Numbered from the stretch's first letter, positions 9,596 through 19,640 are shown. The stretch is 64,000 nt of DNA from Saprospiraceae bacterium (GCA_016717145.1 JADKGD010000015.1:62001-126000); one strand, 5' to 3'. Notes: generated by a model from the sequence alone, not told the origin. Made by a program: numbers and translations.

Positions 9596-11116
9596 ATGTT
9601 TTATTCTTTCTTTAATACCCTAATCAAAGGATATTTAAAATTCCGCCACGGCAGGATTCAAAGTATTTATACAGAGCCGGTAGATTTACAAAATGAGGTA
9701 TTTAAAGAACTGATAATCAACTTAAAACAAACAGAATATGGTAAAATATATGGCGCACATTCTATTCTGACAGTTAAAGATTTTAAAAATAAATTACCCT
9801 TAGTCAATTATGAAAACATATTTCCTTTGATTGAAAGAATGATGGCAGGTGAAGAAAACGTACTTTGGCCAGGTAAAGTAAATTGGTTTGCAAAATCTTC
9901 CGGCACCACAAATGACAGAAGTAAATATATTCCTATCACTGATGACAATCTTTTTGAAAATCATGTTGCTGCAAGTTGGGATGCAATGTCCATTTTATAT
10001 TCAAATCAGCCGGATGCAAAGATTTTTGATAAAAAAAATCTAATTATGGGTGGATCTTTGTGTCATGTAGGTGACAAATTGATAACAGGGGATGTTTCTG
10101 CAATTCTCTTAGACAGGATGCCTGCAGTTGGAAGACCATTTTATTCACCTGATTTTGAAACTGCTTTGCTCTCTGATTGGGAACTTAAAATCGAAAAAAT
10201 GGCTTCCCAGTGTGGAAAAGACGATATTGTTATGTTTGCAGGAGTGCCTACATGGACCATCGTACTTTTCAAAAGAATTTTGCAATTGACGGGTAAAAAA
10301 AATATGCGGGAAGTATGGCCAAATGTTAAGACGTATTTTCATGGTGGCGTAGGTTTTGATCCTTACATAGAACAATTTAAAACATTTTTCCCTGATGATG
10401 ATCTTGACTATTATGAAGTATATAATGCCTCTGAAGGTTACTTTGCTGTACAGGACAGGGTTAATGAAAAGGGAATGCTTTTATTGTTGGATAATGCTGT
10501 ATATTATGAATTTATTCCTTTGGAAAACATTGACGACACTGACCCGGTTACACTTTCAATTAATGAAGTAGCTATTAATATGGACTATTGTATTGTAATC
10601 TCTACATCTTCCGGTTTATGGAGATACAAACCTGGTGATGTGGTCAGATTTGTCACTATTTCGCCATACAGAATTATTGTTACCGGACGAACTAAACATT
10701 TTATAAATGTATTCGGAGAGGAAGTTATGGTGTCCAATACAGACAGAGCTTTGAAAGAAACTTGTGCCAAATGTGGCGGCAAAGTAAATGATTATACAGT
10801 AGCCCCGATATATATGGAGGATGATAAAAAAGGAGGACATCAATGGCTTGTAGAATTTGATGAGTACCCGGAAAGTCTGGACCATTTTACAAAACTTTTG
10901 GATGAAACCTTACGTTGTATTAACTCGGATTATGATGCTAAAAGATTTAAAGACTTAGCACTACAAAATTTAAAACTTGATACAGCACCTTTAGGTACAT
11001 TTAGTAAGTGGTTAAAATCAAAAGGAAAAGTTGGAGGTCAATCAAAAATTCCAAGGCTGTCCAATGACAGGAAATATATTGAAGAGTTGCAGGCATTTAT
11101 TCAACAAAATAATTAG
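9596..11116 (+). CDS. GH3 auxin-responsive promoter family protein (acyl-adenylate/amide synthetase type)
   Basis: A 506-residue protein of the GH3 family. Plant GH3 enzymes adenylate carboxylic acids and join them to amino acids. Bacterial members are widespread in Bacteroidota but their substrates are mostly unknown. The ATP-binding motif KSSGTTNDRSKYIPIT lies near residues 98-113, further nucleotide-binding features YNASEGYFAVQ and YKPGDVVRF sit in the middle, and the C-terminal part after VTGRTKHFINVFGEE is the moving domain. It is full length with no signal peptide, so probably cytoplasmic. Two bases separate it from the next gene, and recO follows, so the three form an operon. The reaction is inferred from the family and the substrate is unknown. 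Confidence 0.88.
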   Translation: MFYSFFNTLIKGYLKFRHGRIQSIYTEPVDLQNEVFKELIINLKQTEYGKIYGAHSILTVKDFKNKLPLVNYENIFPLIERMMAGEENVLWPGKVNWFAKSSGTTNDRSKYIPITDDNLFENHVAASWDAMSILYSNQPDAKIFDKKNLIMGGSLCHVGDKLITGDVSAILLDRMPAVGRPFYSPDFETALLSDWELKIEKMASQCGKDDIVMFAGVPTWTIVLFKRILQLTGKKNMREVWPNVKTYFHGGVGFDPYIEQFKTFFPDDDLDYYEVYNASEGYFAVQDRVNEKGMLLLLDNAVYYEFIPLENIDDTDPVTLSINEVAINMDYCIVISTSSGLWRYKPGDVVRFVTISPYRIIVTGRTKHFINVFGEEVMVSNTDRALKETCAKCGGKVNDYTVAPIYMEDDKKGGHQWLVEFDEYPESLDHFTKLLDETLRCINSDYDAKRFKDLALQNLKLDTAPLGTFSKWLKSKGKVGGQSKIPRLSNDRKYIEELQAFIQQNN

Positions 11117-11118
11117 AC

Positions 11119-11427
11119 ATGAACGAAAGTTTTGAACTGATTTATAATGACTTAAGTATGGAATCACATACCGGAGCGACAGAGGCTGAGATGCTCGATG
11201 TCATAGCTGACAGAGTGGAATATTTTTTAAAATACGATAAAGATCTTTTAGTATCATACTTATACAGACTTGACATAGAAGAAAAAAACATTGATCATGC
11301 TATAGCCGAATCAATGGATGACCCATTACATATTGTGTTGGCAAAATTAATTTTAATCAGACAAAAACAAAGACTTGAAACAAAGTCAAAATATAAGGTT
11401 GAACCAATAGAAGGATGGGAATATTGA
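11119..11427 (+). CDS. Small conserved hypothetical protein between GH3 gene and recO
   Basis: A 102-residue soluble, strongly helical and acidic protein that I do not recognise. It has no signal peptide, membrane segment or Cys/His cluster. The middle part (DRVEYFLKYDKDLLVSYLYR and the following IEEKNIDHAIAE) looks like amphipathic helices. It starts 2 bases after the GH3 stop codon and ends 7 bases before recO, so translational coupling is likely and it is very probably a real gene. Confidence 0.7.
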   Translation: MNESFELIYNDLSMESHTGATEAEMLDVIADRVEYFLKYDKDLLVSYLYRLDIEEKNIDHAIAESMDDPLHIVLAKLILIRQKQRLETKSKYKVEPIEGWEY

Positions 11428-11434
11428 CAACAAA

Positions 11435-12157
11435 ATGAATTTGTATACTTCAAAAGGTATTATTTTCCGAAGTTTAAAATATTCGGAAACCAGCATTATT
11501 TGTGATATATATACCAGAGAAAAAGGCCTTAGATCGTTTATTGTTTCAGGTGTACGAACATCAAAATCAGGTTCTAAAGCAGCCATCTATCATCATCTGA
11601 ATATTGTAGAAATAGTTTCATATAATCAGGAAGCTGAAAAATTATCCAGAATCAACGAAATAAGATTGGTACATCATTACAGAAAGATAAATGTTCAGGT
11701 AATCGTTTCTTCTGTCGCTATCTTTATTTTGGAAATATGTAGAAACGCAATAAAGGAAAGGGAATCCAATTCTGAATTATATGACTTTTTAGAATCCTGG
11801 TTAATCTTTCTTGATGAGGAAGTACAACTTCATCCATGCATTCATTTACTTTTTATGATCGAGTTGAGTAACGAAATTGGCTTTGGGCCAATGAATAATC
11901 TTTCAGAGATTAATACTTGTTTTGATATGACGGAAGGGTTATTTACACCAGGTTCAACAGCTGCTTATGTGATGGATAAAGAAGAAAGTCTTGCTTTCCT
12001 TTCACTCATAAATGTTGACAAATATGCCATTCAGCAGATAACGATCCATAAACTTTTAAGAGACTCATTGACTGATCATCTCATCACTTATTTCAGGCTA
12101 CACATGAGTGGTTTTAAAAATATAAATTCCCTTGAAGTTCTTCGCTCAATACTTTAA
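11435..12157 (+). CDS. recO: DNA repair protein RecO
   Basis: RecO acts in the RecFOR pathway: it binds single-stranded DNA and SSB and helps load RecA at gaps. The 240-residue length is normal. The N-terminal OB-fold shows the typical pattern KGIIFRSLKYSETSIICDIY, then GLRSFIVSGVRTSKS. The rest is the helical C-terminal domain. The four-Cys zinc site of some RecO proteins is not evident. It is the last gene of the GH3 operon and converges on ybeY, with 16 bases between stop codons. Confidence 0.9.
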   Translation: MNLYTSKGIIFRSLKYSETSIICDIYTREKGLRSFIVSGVRTSKSGSKAAIYHHLNIVEIVSYNQEAEKLSRINEIRLVHHYRKINVQVIVSSVAIFILEICRNAIKERESNSELYDFLESWLIFLDEEVQLHPCIHLLFMIELSNEIGFGPMNNLSEINTCFDMTEGLFTPGSTAAYVMDKEESLAFLSLINVDKYAIQQITIHKLLRDSLTDHLITYFRLHMSGFKNINSLEVLRSIL

Positions 12158-12173
12158 ACAGAAATAAGAAAGT

Positions 12174-12611
12174 TCAAACAAACGCATCAATATAGTAATC
12201 TTCTTTTGATCGGATTATTGAAATCTCATCTTTGGTTTTATCTCCATAGCCCATCAAATGCAAGACTCCATGTACCATGACCCGACGCAACTCATTCTCA
12301 AATGACACTCCAAATTCCAGGGCATTTTCTTTGACACGGTCTAAACTTATATACATATCACCTTCTATCACTAGACCTTCTTTATAAGGAAAAGTAATGA
12401 TATCAGTGTAATAATCATGCTGTAGATATTTTAGATTTATATCAAGAAGCTGATCATCTGAACAAAATACAAAGCATAGAGAGGCAATTGATTTGTTCTC
12501 TTCTCTGACTACTTTTTCTAACCAATTTATATAATTTTTTTCACTTTTCGCAAATGGATGTGCTACATTTTCAGCGTAAAAGGAGATTACTCCAACATCG
12601 TCAAGATCCAT
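12174..12611 (-). CDS. ybeY: Endoribonuclease YbeY (rRNA maturation factor)
   Basis: YbeY is a metal-dependent RNase needed for 16S rRNA 3'-end maturation and ribosome quality control. This 145-residue protein has the family core: LNLKYLQHDYYTDIITFPY-type strand region (here with DINLKYLQHD) followed by the metal site HGVLHLMGYGDKTKDE (about residues 112-127). The first two histidines of H-x3-H-x5-H are present. At the third position there is Asp instead of His, which I recall as usual in Bacteroidota YbeY proteins. Its ATG overlaps the stop codon of the upstream ATPase gene by one base (TAATG), so the two are translationally coupled. Confidence 0.9.
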   Translation of the reverse strand: MDLDDVGVISFYAENVAHPFAKSEKNYINWLEKVVREENKSIASLCFVFCSDDQLLDINLKYLQHDYYTDIITFPYKEGLVIEGDMYISLDRVKENALEFGVSFENELRRVMVHGVLHLMGYGDKTKDEISIIRSKEDYYIDAFV

Positions 12612-13024
12612 TAAACCATTTGATTCTTTAAATTGAAGTACATTTCTACCGATCGTCCATTATTTTCAAAAGAAATAGTATCTGCCAGGGCCTTCATGAT
12701 AAACACACCTCGCCCCCCACAGCATTCAATGTTTTCTGCACATGTCGGATCCGGAACACCATTAGGATTATATCCAATACCTTCATCAGTCACGCAAAAA
12801 GAAATGCCTTCCTCTTTTTCTTTAACATGGATGTGTACAAATTTTGACTCGTCGCTTTTGTTACCATGTATGATGGCATTATTGACGGCTTCTGTAAGGC
12901 TTATCAGGATATCGGCATATTTATCCTTATTAAATATAAAATCAAAACCATGCTTTTTAAGGTAAGATTCTACTTCCAAGATATTATTTGGATTGGATGA
13001 TATGGTAAACATGCGATATTTCAT
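12611..13024 (-). CDS. RsbW-type anti-sigma / serine-protein kinase ATPase
   Basis: A 137-residue protein made only of a GHKL ATPase domain (HATPase_c_2 type), as in the RsbW/SpoIIAB anti-sigma kinases. Visible motifs are the N box EAVNNAIIHGN (about residues 45-55), the G1 box DEGIGYNP (about 80-87) and the glycine-rich lid GGRGVFIMKALAD (about 103-115). Such proteins bind ATP and either sequester a sigma factor or phosphorylate a STAS partner. No sigma factor, STAS protein or PP2C phosphatase lies next to it, so its partner is unknown. It overlaps ybeY by one base and is downstream of the DUF4175 gene. Confidence 0.85.
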   Translation of the reverse strand: MKYRMFTISSNPNNILEVESYLKKHGFDFIFNKDKYADILISLTEAVNNAIIHGNKSDESKFVHIHVKEKEEGISFCVTDEGIGYNPNGVPDPTCAENIECCGGRGVFIMKALADTISFENNGRSVEMYFNLKNQMV

Positions 13025-13120
13025 TTAATTATAAATCATTTTAAATTGAACCAAATACTGTGCCGACATCCTAAACCTAAACCCTAAAGGCAATTATTTA
13101 ATTCAAAAATGTTTAATTAA

Positions 13121-16100
13121 TTATTTTACAACTTTTAAAGACTTATAATATTCATCAACAAGTGATTTAAAATATGGTCTTAAGGCAGGCGAAACTGACT
13201 TATACATCTCAACTTCTGCTTGCCTCTTCTTTAAATATTCCTGTAATGATGGCGGCATTTCTCTCCTTTTTTCCTGTGCCGTTTCTGATTTTCTTTTATT
13301 ATCCAACTCCCTCTGTCTGTCAGCTTTCTCTGCTTCCAACAATCTGGTTTCAATATCTTTCATCCTTTTTAGCGTCTCTCCGTTTAGACGCTTATTGACC
13401 AATTCGGTCTCGATTTTGTCCATGTTGTTTATAATATCATCAAGCTCTTTTGAACCCTGACCTTGTTCTTTTTTAGCATCCTGAAGCTCCTGTAAAGCTT
13501 TACGCATGGCAGATTGTCTGGCAGCAGCTTGTGCAAAATCTTTTGCAGAAGTGCCATCTTTTCCTTCCTTTCCTTCCTTGCCGTCCTTTCCTTTTTTACC
13601 GGCTTTATCGATCTTCTCCTTCATCTCCTTAAGTTGCTCAGATAAACCCTGTTGTCCTTCTGTGATTTTATCCATTGGCACTTTACCAGCTTTACCTGCC
13701 TTTCCTTTTCCCTTACCTCCAGGTTTGTCACACGAACCACTCCCAGGCGCTCCCGAAGCTTCTTTTTGTGCATTTTCAAGAGACTCATTAAGCATTAGTG
13801 CCAGATCATTTACATTTTTCATGGTTTTTCTCTGCTTTTCCTGACCTTCAGGAATTTTTCTTTCTTCAAGCTCTATGATGCTCTCTTTCATATTGTATTT
13901 GACTTCGGCTACTTTATCCATAACAAAAGACTCAATATCAGCATTTCGATTGCTAAGTGCTACCAGCGTATCTTCTATCAATTTAAAGTCACCCTGGAGT
14001 TTAAACTGATTTCTGATCGCCTTGGGATAGGCCGGTGTATTTGCCATATATGGGTTGATATCATTGACTAAGGCTTCCTGATCAAATGATAGTGTCACCA
14101 AATTTTCTAATAGCTGTCTCAATGTTTTAATGTCCTCTCCGGCTTTGTCAGATGCACCACCTTCCATCGACTCCTTCATGTCTGCTGCTTGTTTTTTCAT
14201 TTTCTTTGCAGCTTTTTTCTGAGACTTGGATGCAGCTTTATTATCTTTTTTATCGAGCTCATCTTTGCTCTTTTTCATATCTTCTTTGGCATCATCCATT
14301 TTCTCTTTATTCTTATCACCCATATCCTGAGGTGGGGTCAACTCCTTATTTTTTTTCTCGAGTTCCTCTTGTTTTTCTTTAAGTCTTCGAGTTTTTTCTC
14401 AATATCTTCCTGCTCTTTTTTCAGTTCCTCTTTAGGCTTTTCTTCTTTTTCGGTCTTGTCGGCTAATTTATCCTGTTCATCTGCCAATTTATCCAATTCC
14501 TTTATCTGATCTTTAAGTTGTTTTTCCATTTCAAGTTGCTTGTAGAGTTCAAGCATTCTATCCGTTTCTTTTTCCAGTGTTTCATTATTCATTTCAAATT
14601 GTTCCAGCATCTGTACAGCATCTTCTTTTTCAAGTTCCTGCAGCAATTCTTTTATTTTGTCCATCAATTCTTTAGTTTCAGGATCCAGTGCCTTTTCAAA
14701 TAATTCCTGAAGTTTCTCCTGTTTTTTAAGGACTTCCTCTGGTTGAGTTTGAAATTCCTGTTGGTTTTTCATATTCTCATCCAACTTATCCTTGGCTTTT
14801 TCCAATTGCTCCTGCAGCTTTTTTTGCTCATCCAGCAATTTTTCCATTTCTTTTTTATCTTGCCAGTTGAGTTGTTTATCCTGAAGAAGTTTGTCCTTCA
14901 ATTTTTTAATATTATCCTGAAGTTTATCTATGTTTTTTAGTGCATCTTTAAGGTCATCTTTGATGGCTTCATCATTTAATTCTTCTTTGAGTTTGACTTC
15001 AGCAAGACTTGGACGCTCATACGTCATAACTGAAGTTTTGGCGACTTTACTACCATTAACAGCATCATTGTCATGTACTTCAAAATAAAAGGACAGTTTA
15101 TCACCTGGTTCAAGATTGATATTCTTTATATCAAATACGTGATCAAATTGAATATCTCTACCTTCTTTTTTAGATAAGCGTTGAGTTTGTAATGGCAGTT
15201 GTGAACCATTACTTTTTGTGATGTTGAAATTAAAGGAAAGCGTGTTAAGACCGTAATCGTCTGCAGCACTCCCGATGAAATAAATCAGGGTATTGTCAAG
15301 ACTATCAACGATCTTTTCTGCAGATATGCTAGGATGCTGATCTTTGGTCACGCTAATACTGTATACCAGACTATCCGCATTAGGTACAACCTGATTGGAC
15401 AAAAACAATTTATACATTTCATCATTTAATGCTCTTTTGCTGTATCTGAATCTTGTTTCGTCTTTTCTTTCAGCTGATACACTTTTGGATGATGAGCCAA
15501 AATACATATCTATCTTATCTGTTTTAAGTGCATCAAATAACCATGTAAGCTTTGTTCCTTCGGGTACAACTATATCTCCGGAATTTTGAAGGATTTCATT
15601 TTTCCTGCCTACATAAGCGGGGAAAACCATCTCAATGCTGAAATCGGCAAGATTGGGTTTTTCCAAAACTTCAAGTGTATAACTAATGGATGAAACAGAA
15701 CCTGACTGAAGGGTAAAATTAATATCCTTTTGCACATTTCTGAACACATATGTAAATGTTGAAGGGCTTTCTTTTTGCATTTTGTACTGAAAGTCTTCAA
15801 TAGTTACAAAAACATCATTTGGCAAAATAGTTCCTTCGATATTTACTTTCAATGTATAATCCTGATATTGTATGACTTTCAGATTCTGTTGATCGAGTAA
15901 GTATGAAAAAGGGGCAGCTTTGGCAAATTGCTGATTATTATTTATAATCCTGCTTGACCCTTCTTTAATAATGCTCGGAGCAGCAAATAATAGAAACAAC
16001 AATAAAAACATGGGAGGTAAAGCATATTTAAGGTGTTGCCTGTTTTTATTCAGATCAATGGCAGTTTTAAATGGCACTAATTTTATCGCGTTGGTTTTTT

Positions 16101-16533
16101 GCTCAATGCTTGCTTCTATCAATGCAACATTAGCATCGTGAGATTCCTGTTTTTTAAGTTGGAGAATATTGAGAAGCTTATCTTTTACATCACCAAAATG
16201 GTCGCCTATGATAATTGCAGCATCTTCATGGCTTATGGTATTACCTAATTTAAAATACCTGAACAGCGGATCTGCGACCCATAAAACAAATCCCAAAAAA
16301 CTGGATACCAAAAATGAAAAGAAAAATAATTTTCTAACTCCCATTCCAAAATAGAAATAGTATTCCAGAATATTAAATGTCAGAAAAAGTGCCAATATAA
16401 CAGCTACAGTGTACAGGCTACCTTTTATTAGTTTGTTGATGTAATACTTCCGGATGAATTGATCCAACTTTTCGATCAATTGACTATAATTGCTTTTTTG
16501 TACACTCATACTTTGTTTTATCCCATTGCCCAA
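13121..16533 (-). pseudogene. DUF4175-type membrane and coiled-coil protein, split by one frameshift
   Basis: Two reading frames (14338-16533, 731 residues; 13121-14341, 406 residues) form one large protein of about 1140 residues, typical for DUF4175 of Bacteroidota. The N-terminal piece has hydrophobic segments near residues 38-60, 66-90 and 168-188, then a periplasmic beta-rich part (about 200-490), then a long Lys/Glu-rich coiled coil. The C-terminal piece continues the coiled coil, has a Gly/Lys-rich low-complexity stretch, and ends in PYFKSLVDEYYKSLK. The first frame drifts into KKNKRNSRKKIRS. Adding one A in the run around 14372-14382 gives KEKQEELEKKNKELTPPQ, which runs straight into the second piece. 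Function unknown. It may be a surface-machinery or gliding-related scaffold, but that is a guess. Start at 16533 chosen for the basic N-terminus before the first membrane segment. Confidence 0.82.
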
Positions 16534-16909
16534 TAAATACCCGTCGGAATCTGGTTATAAGTTCAATAAATATAAACCGACTTTACCTAACAAAACAATT
16601 GATTATTCGTTCATTTGATACGCTTATTTTAACAAACAAAACGACACATATTATTCTAAAAGATGCAAATTAATACAAAAAAATTAAAAAGTCAATGGTT
16701 GGATTAAATCTTTGCCCTTTCTTAAGTAAAACTCAAGATATTTGTTTCGAATCAATCATTTCAACTGTTTTGAATTAGTAATTTTTATTCTTTTTTATGT
16801 CCAATTTTAAAAATTAGTAATGCTTAATATTATAATCTTAATTTATTATTTTATTTTCTAACTATTATTCAAAATTATTATATAAATTTGTTTTTACAAA
16901 TTTAATGAC
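16534..16909. other. Divergent intergenic region, nothing recognised except one promoter element
   Basis: These 376 bases separate the DUF4175 gene (leftward) from the beta-helix gene (rightward). The sequence is AT-rich and has no credible small gene or tRNA. The only feature I can support is the element at 16883-16904 listed separately. Confidence 0.5.
16883..16904 (+). promoter_or_regulatory. Candidate -7 element inside an 8-bp inverted repeat
   Basis: TAAATTTG (16883-16890) matches the TAnnTTTG consensus, 19 bases before the ATG of the beta-helix gene. It is also the left arm of a perfect inverted repeat TAAATTTG-TTTTTA-CAAATTTA. A protein bound to the repeat would cover both the -7 element and the expected transcription start. 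The -33 element is not clear. Confidence 0.4.
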
Positions 16910-18190
16910 ATGGCAAAGACATTACACATTATTTTCATTTTAATGATATTTCATTTTTGCTGCAGGGCTCAGGTTGCTATAAATACTACTTCGAATCCGC
17001 CAAACCCATCTTCAGCGCTCGACATTACATCCACTGCAAAAGGTGTTCTAATGCCCAGAATGACAAAGGCCCAAAGGAATCTGATACTTGCACCAGCCAA
17101 TTCATTGATAATATTCCAGACAGACAATGTGCCAGGATATTATTTTAATTATGGCACTCCGGTATCACCAGTATGGAAATTATTATCCAGTACAGATAGC
17201 CCAAGCTTGAATTCAGGTTATAAAATTCCAATTGACACAATACCTTTTGCGATCAATACATCAGGTTCATATATCGTTACAAAAAACCTGTCCGGTATGT
17301 CAGGTATAGATATTAATGTTTCTAATGTAAGTATTGATCTGAATTTCAGCAGTGTCACCGGGCTTCCCGGAAATAATGATTCGGGAATATTTGTCAATGG
17401 AGTTCAATCTCAAATAAATGTATATAATGGCAACATTACAAATTGGTCCAACGAGGGCATCAACGCAGAATATTCGATCTCATCAAGATTCATCAATTTA
17501 ATATTCAAAAGCAACGGTAATGATGGGTTATTCACAGGAAAAAATGCCTCAGTATCCGGATGTATTGCAATTTATAACGGATTGGATGGTATAGACACGG
17601 ATTCATCATCGACTATTTCGTTTTGTATTGCTTCTAATAATACCAATGAAGGCATTGATGCAGGCGTCGGCGCAAATATTTCCAATAATGTGACAAATTC
17701 CAACGGAACGCAGGGTATTAAAGCCGGTTCAAATAGTGTTATTCACGATAACACTGCAACTAAAAATGCCGGTAATGGAATTTATTCGGGTACAAATAAT
17801 AAATTGAATAATAATGTCAGTTCTGAAAATACACTTTCAGGGTATTATTTATTTAATGCATCAACTTCGCACAACAACATTGCCAGATTAAATACCAGTC
17901 ATGGTTTTGAATGTGGCCAGGATGTCGATGTAAAAAATTGTACAGCAGATTCAAATATTGGCTCAGGTTTTTTCTCATCCTTTAATGGTGGACAAATGGT
18001 TGATAATCTTAGTACGGATAATAATGTTGGCTATAATATTACAGGAAGTGCCTGGTTATTAACCAAAAATTCTGCCTCAGGAAATGTAAGTAGTGCTTTT
18101 ACTACTGCTGCAGGAAATATGGTGGCTACCATATTGACATCAGCCACGCTAAATACAAATACAAATCCATATGCCAATATAGCTTTTTAA
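16910..18190 (+). CDS. Secreted right-handed beta-helix protein with tail-fibre-like N-terminal module
   Basis: A 426-residue secreted protein. Residues 1-20 are a signal peptide ending in CCRAQ. Residues 21-60 carry VAINTTSNPPNPSSALDI and KGVLMPRMTKAQR, a module common at the start of Bacteroidota surface and tail-fibre-like proteins. Residues about 140-400 consist of short repeated Asn/Gly-rich rungs such as SNNTNEGIDAG and GNGIYSGTNNKL, as in right-handed parallel beta-helices (NosD/pectate-lyase-like fold). No catalytic residues of a known polysaccharide lyase are obvious. It ends in NPYANIAF with no T9SS sorting domain. The giant PKD gene starts 36 bases downstream and is probably in the same transcript. 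A sugar-binding or structural role is inferred. Confidence 0.8.
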   Translation: MAKTLHIIFILMIFHFCCRAQVAINTTSNPPNPSSALDITSTAKGVLMPRMTKAQRNLILAPANSLIIFQTDNVPGYYFNYGTPVSPVWKLLSSTDSPSLNSGYKIPIDTIPFAINTSGSYIVTKNLSGMSGIDINVSNVSIDLNFSSVTGLPGNNDSGIFVNGVQSQINVYNGNITNWSNEGINAEYSISSRFINLIFKSNGNDGLFTGKNASVSGCIAIYNGLDGIDTDSSSTISFCIASNNTNEGIDAGVGANISNNVTNSNGTQGIKAGSNSVIHDNTATKNAGNGIYSGTNNKLNNNVSSENTLSGYYLFNASTSHNNIARLNTSHGFECGQDVDVKNCTADSNIGSGFFSSFNGGQMVDNLSTDNNVGYNITGSAWLLTKNSASGNVSSAFTTAAGNMVATILTSATLNTNTNPYANIAF

Positions 18191-18226
18191 AAATAAATTT
18201 AAACAATCACAAAAAAAACCTCAGTC

Positions 18227-18447
18227 ATGAAAAGTATACATATATTGACTTTTTAATTCTATATTGTCTTCCGACAAATTTATGTTTTGGACAATTTGGT
18301 GCTGTAAACGATACTTTATGCATCATGGAGGGAGAAACCATCAACTATAATGTACTTACCAATGATAATTTACCACCACCAGTAATGTTTACTGTATCAT
18401 TAATCACGCCGTCGCCATGTTTTAGCCTTCTTGAAATGGCCAATTGA
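18227..18447 (+). pseudogene. N-terminal piece (signal peptide) of the giant PKD protein
   Basis: ATG at 18227 begins MKSIHILTF and meets a TAA after nine codons. Adding one T to the five-T run at 18250-18254 opens the frame and gives a clear signal peptide (continuing LILYCLPTNLCFGQ), then NDTLCIMEGETINYNVLTND, a start typical of Bacteroidota Ig-like (NVLTND) domains. This frame stops at 18445-18447. One more missing base in AATTGATG would join it to the next piece as MANWMWKQGAANCC. It is therefore the lost N-terminus of the large protein and explains why the next frame has only a TTG start and no signal peptide. Confidence 0.75.
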
Positions 18448-19640
18448 TGTGGAAACAAGGAGCTGCCAATTGTTGTGGAGATCATGTTTTAAAATATCGT
18501 ATCAACGGTTTTACAGGCAATAACAATATGGCATTTATTCATATTCAGGTTAAGTGCCCTAAACCAAATTGCACCAGTATAGATTTGAGTGATCATGATC
18601 CGGTGGGCCCAATAGGACAACCTCAAAAAAAGATATATTATGCATGCGAAAATAGTCAGGTCACCTATTTTGTGGATTATTTACCTGGAAACACCTACAC
18701 ATGGACGGTAAATGGAGGTACTTACATCTTTCCTACACCGGGCAATCAATCGATTATTGTGGCAACCTGGAATATTGTTGGGTCCACAACAATACAAGTC
18801 GTTACCAATAATGGAATAAGCAATACAACAGAAATTTTTTGTATTGATGTCTTGCCTGCACCAGTAGCAGGATTTACAACAACAATGAATTGTGTTTGCC
18901 TTAACAGCCCGATCAGTTTTACAAATACAAGCACCGGAGCAAGTAGCTATTATTGGGATTTTGGAGATGGAAATAATTCCACTATGCCCAATCCGACCCA
19001 TAATTATGCATTGCCCGGAACATATACCGTCGCGCTTTACGCCTACTCAAGCAATTATGATCCTATGGGAAATCCACTTTGTTGTTGTGTTGATTCTATT
19101 CAAATGCAAATACTTGTGGATGACCTGCCTGGACCAAATATCTATTGGGTATCCACTCTTTGTGAAGGTGACTCTTCCAAATACTGGACAGATGCCGTGG
19201 GATGTACCTATACCTGGATGGTCACAGATGCCAATAACAATGCCGTGCCGTTCACAGGTAATGGCAACGATACCATCTGTGTAGTGTGGGGTTCTGGACC
19301 CCATGGCTTTGTAACTTTGGACTTATCCAATTGTGGCGGCACTTATTGCGAAAAACCAGTTACGGTACAGGTTCCCATCATCTCTTCAATAGCGAATATT
19401 GCAGGAGAATCAGTGGTATGTGTAGGTAGTAAAGAGACATATACACTACCAAAGTGGGCAAGCGTGTACTATGATTGGACAGTAACCGGAGGTATGATTG
19501 TAAATGGTGATGGTACGCATACTGTGACAATAATGTGGGGTTCCGGACCGACAGGCACCATCCATGTTGACTACTTCAGTGAGTTTTACAGGGACTTCCG
19601 GGACATAGTGAGGAAGACTGCAAAGGTATGGCAAATTTAA
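18444..19640 (+). CDS. PKD/Ig-like segment of the giant T9SS protein (fragment 2)
   Basis: This 398-residue open frame starts at a TTG only because the true start lies upstream. It contains a PKD domain around residues 165-200 with the hallmark YYWDFGDGNNST, and several Cys-rich Ig-like repeats. These include strings such as YTWTVNGGTY and CTYTWMVTD and the repeated VVWGSGPHG / IMWGSGPTG. Near 19584-19587 a missing T in GTTTTAC shifts the frame. The reading KTAKVWQI at the end is the wrong frame; restored, it reads LQGLPGHSEEDCKGMANLN and runs into the next piece. The product would be extracellular. PKD domains usually serve protein-protein or carbohydrate contacts. Confidence 0.75.
   Translation: MMWKQGAANCCGDHVLKYRINGFTGNNNMAFIHIQVKCPKPNCTSIDLSDHDPVGPIGQPQKKIYYACENSQVTYFVDYLPGNTYTWTVNGGTYIFPTPGNQSIIVATWNIVGSTTIQVVTNNGISNTTEIFCIDVLPAPVAGFTTTMNCVCLNSPISFTNTSTGASSYYWDFGDGNNSTMPNPTHNYALPGTYTVALYAYSSNYDPMGNPLCCCVDSIQMQILVDDLPGPNIYWVSTLCEGDSSKYWTDAVGCTYTWMVTDANNNAVPFTGNGNDTICVVWGSGPHGFVTLDLSNCGGTYCEKPVTVQVPIISSIANIAGESVVCVGSKETYTLPKWASVYYDWTVTGGMIVNGDGTHTVTIMWGSGPTGTIHVDYFSEFYRDFRDIVRKTAKVWQI

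Noticed and set aside
13070..13090. Short CCTAAA-like tandem near the start of the RsbW-type gene, telomere-like in look
   Set aside because: Only about three imperfect units. No array and no known role in bacteria.
13506..13844. Plus-strand frame inside the DUF4175 gene rich in Phe/Ser/Pro
   Set aside because: It mirrors the Lys/Glu/Gly-rich coding strand and has no signal of its own.
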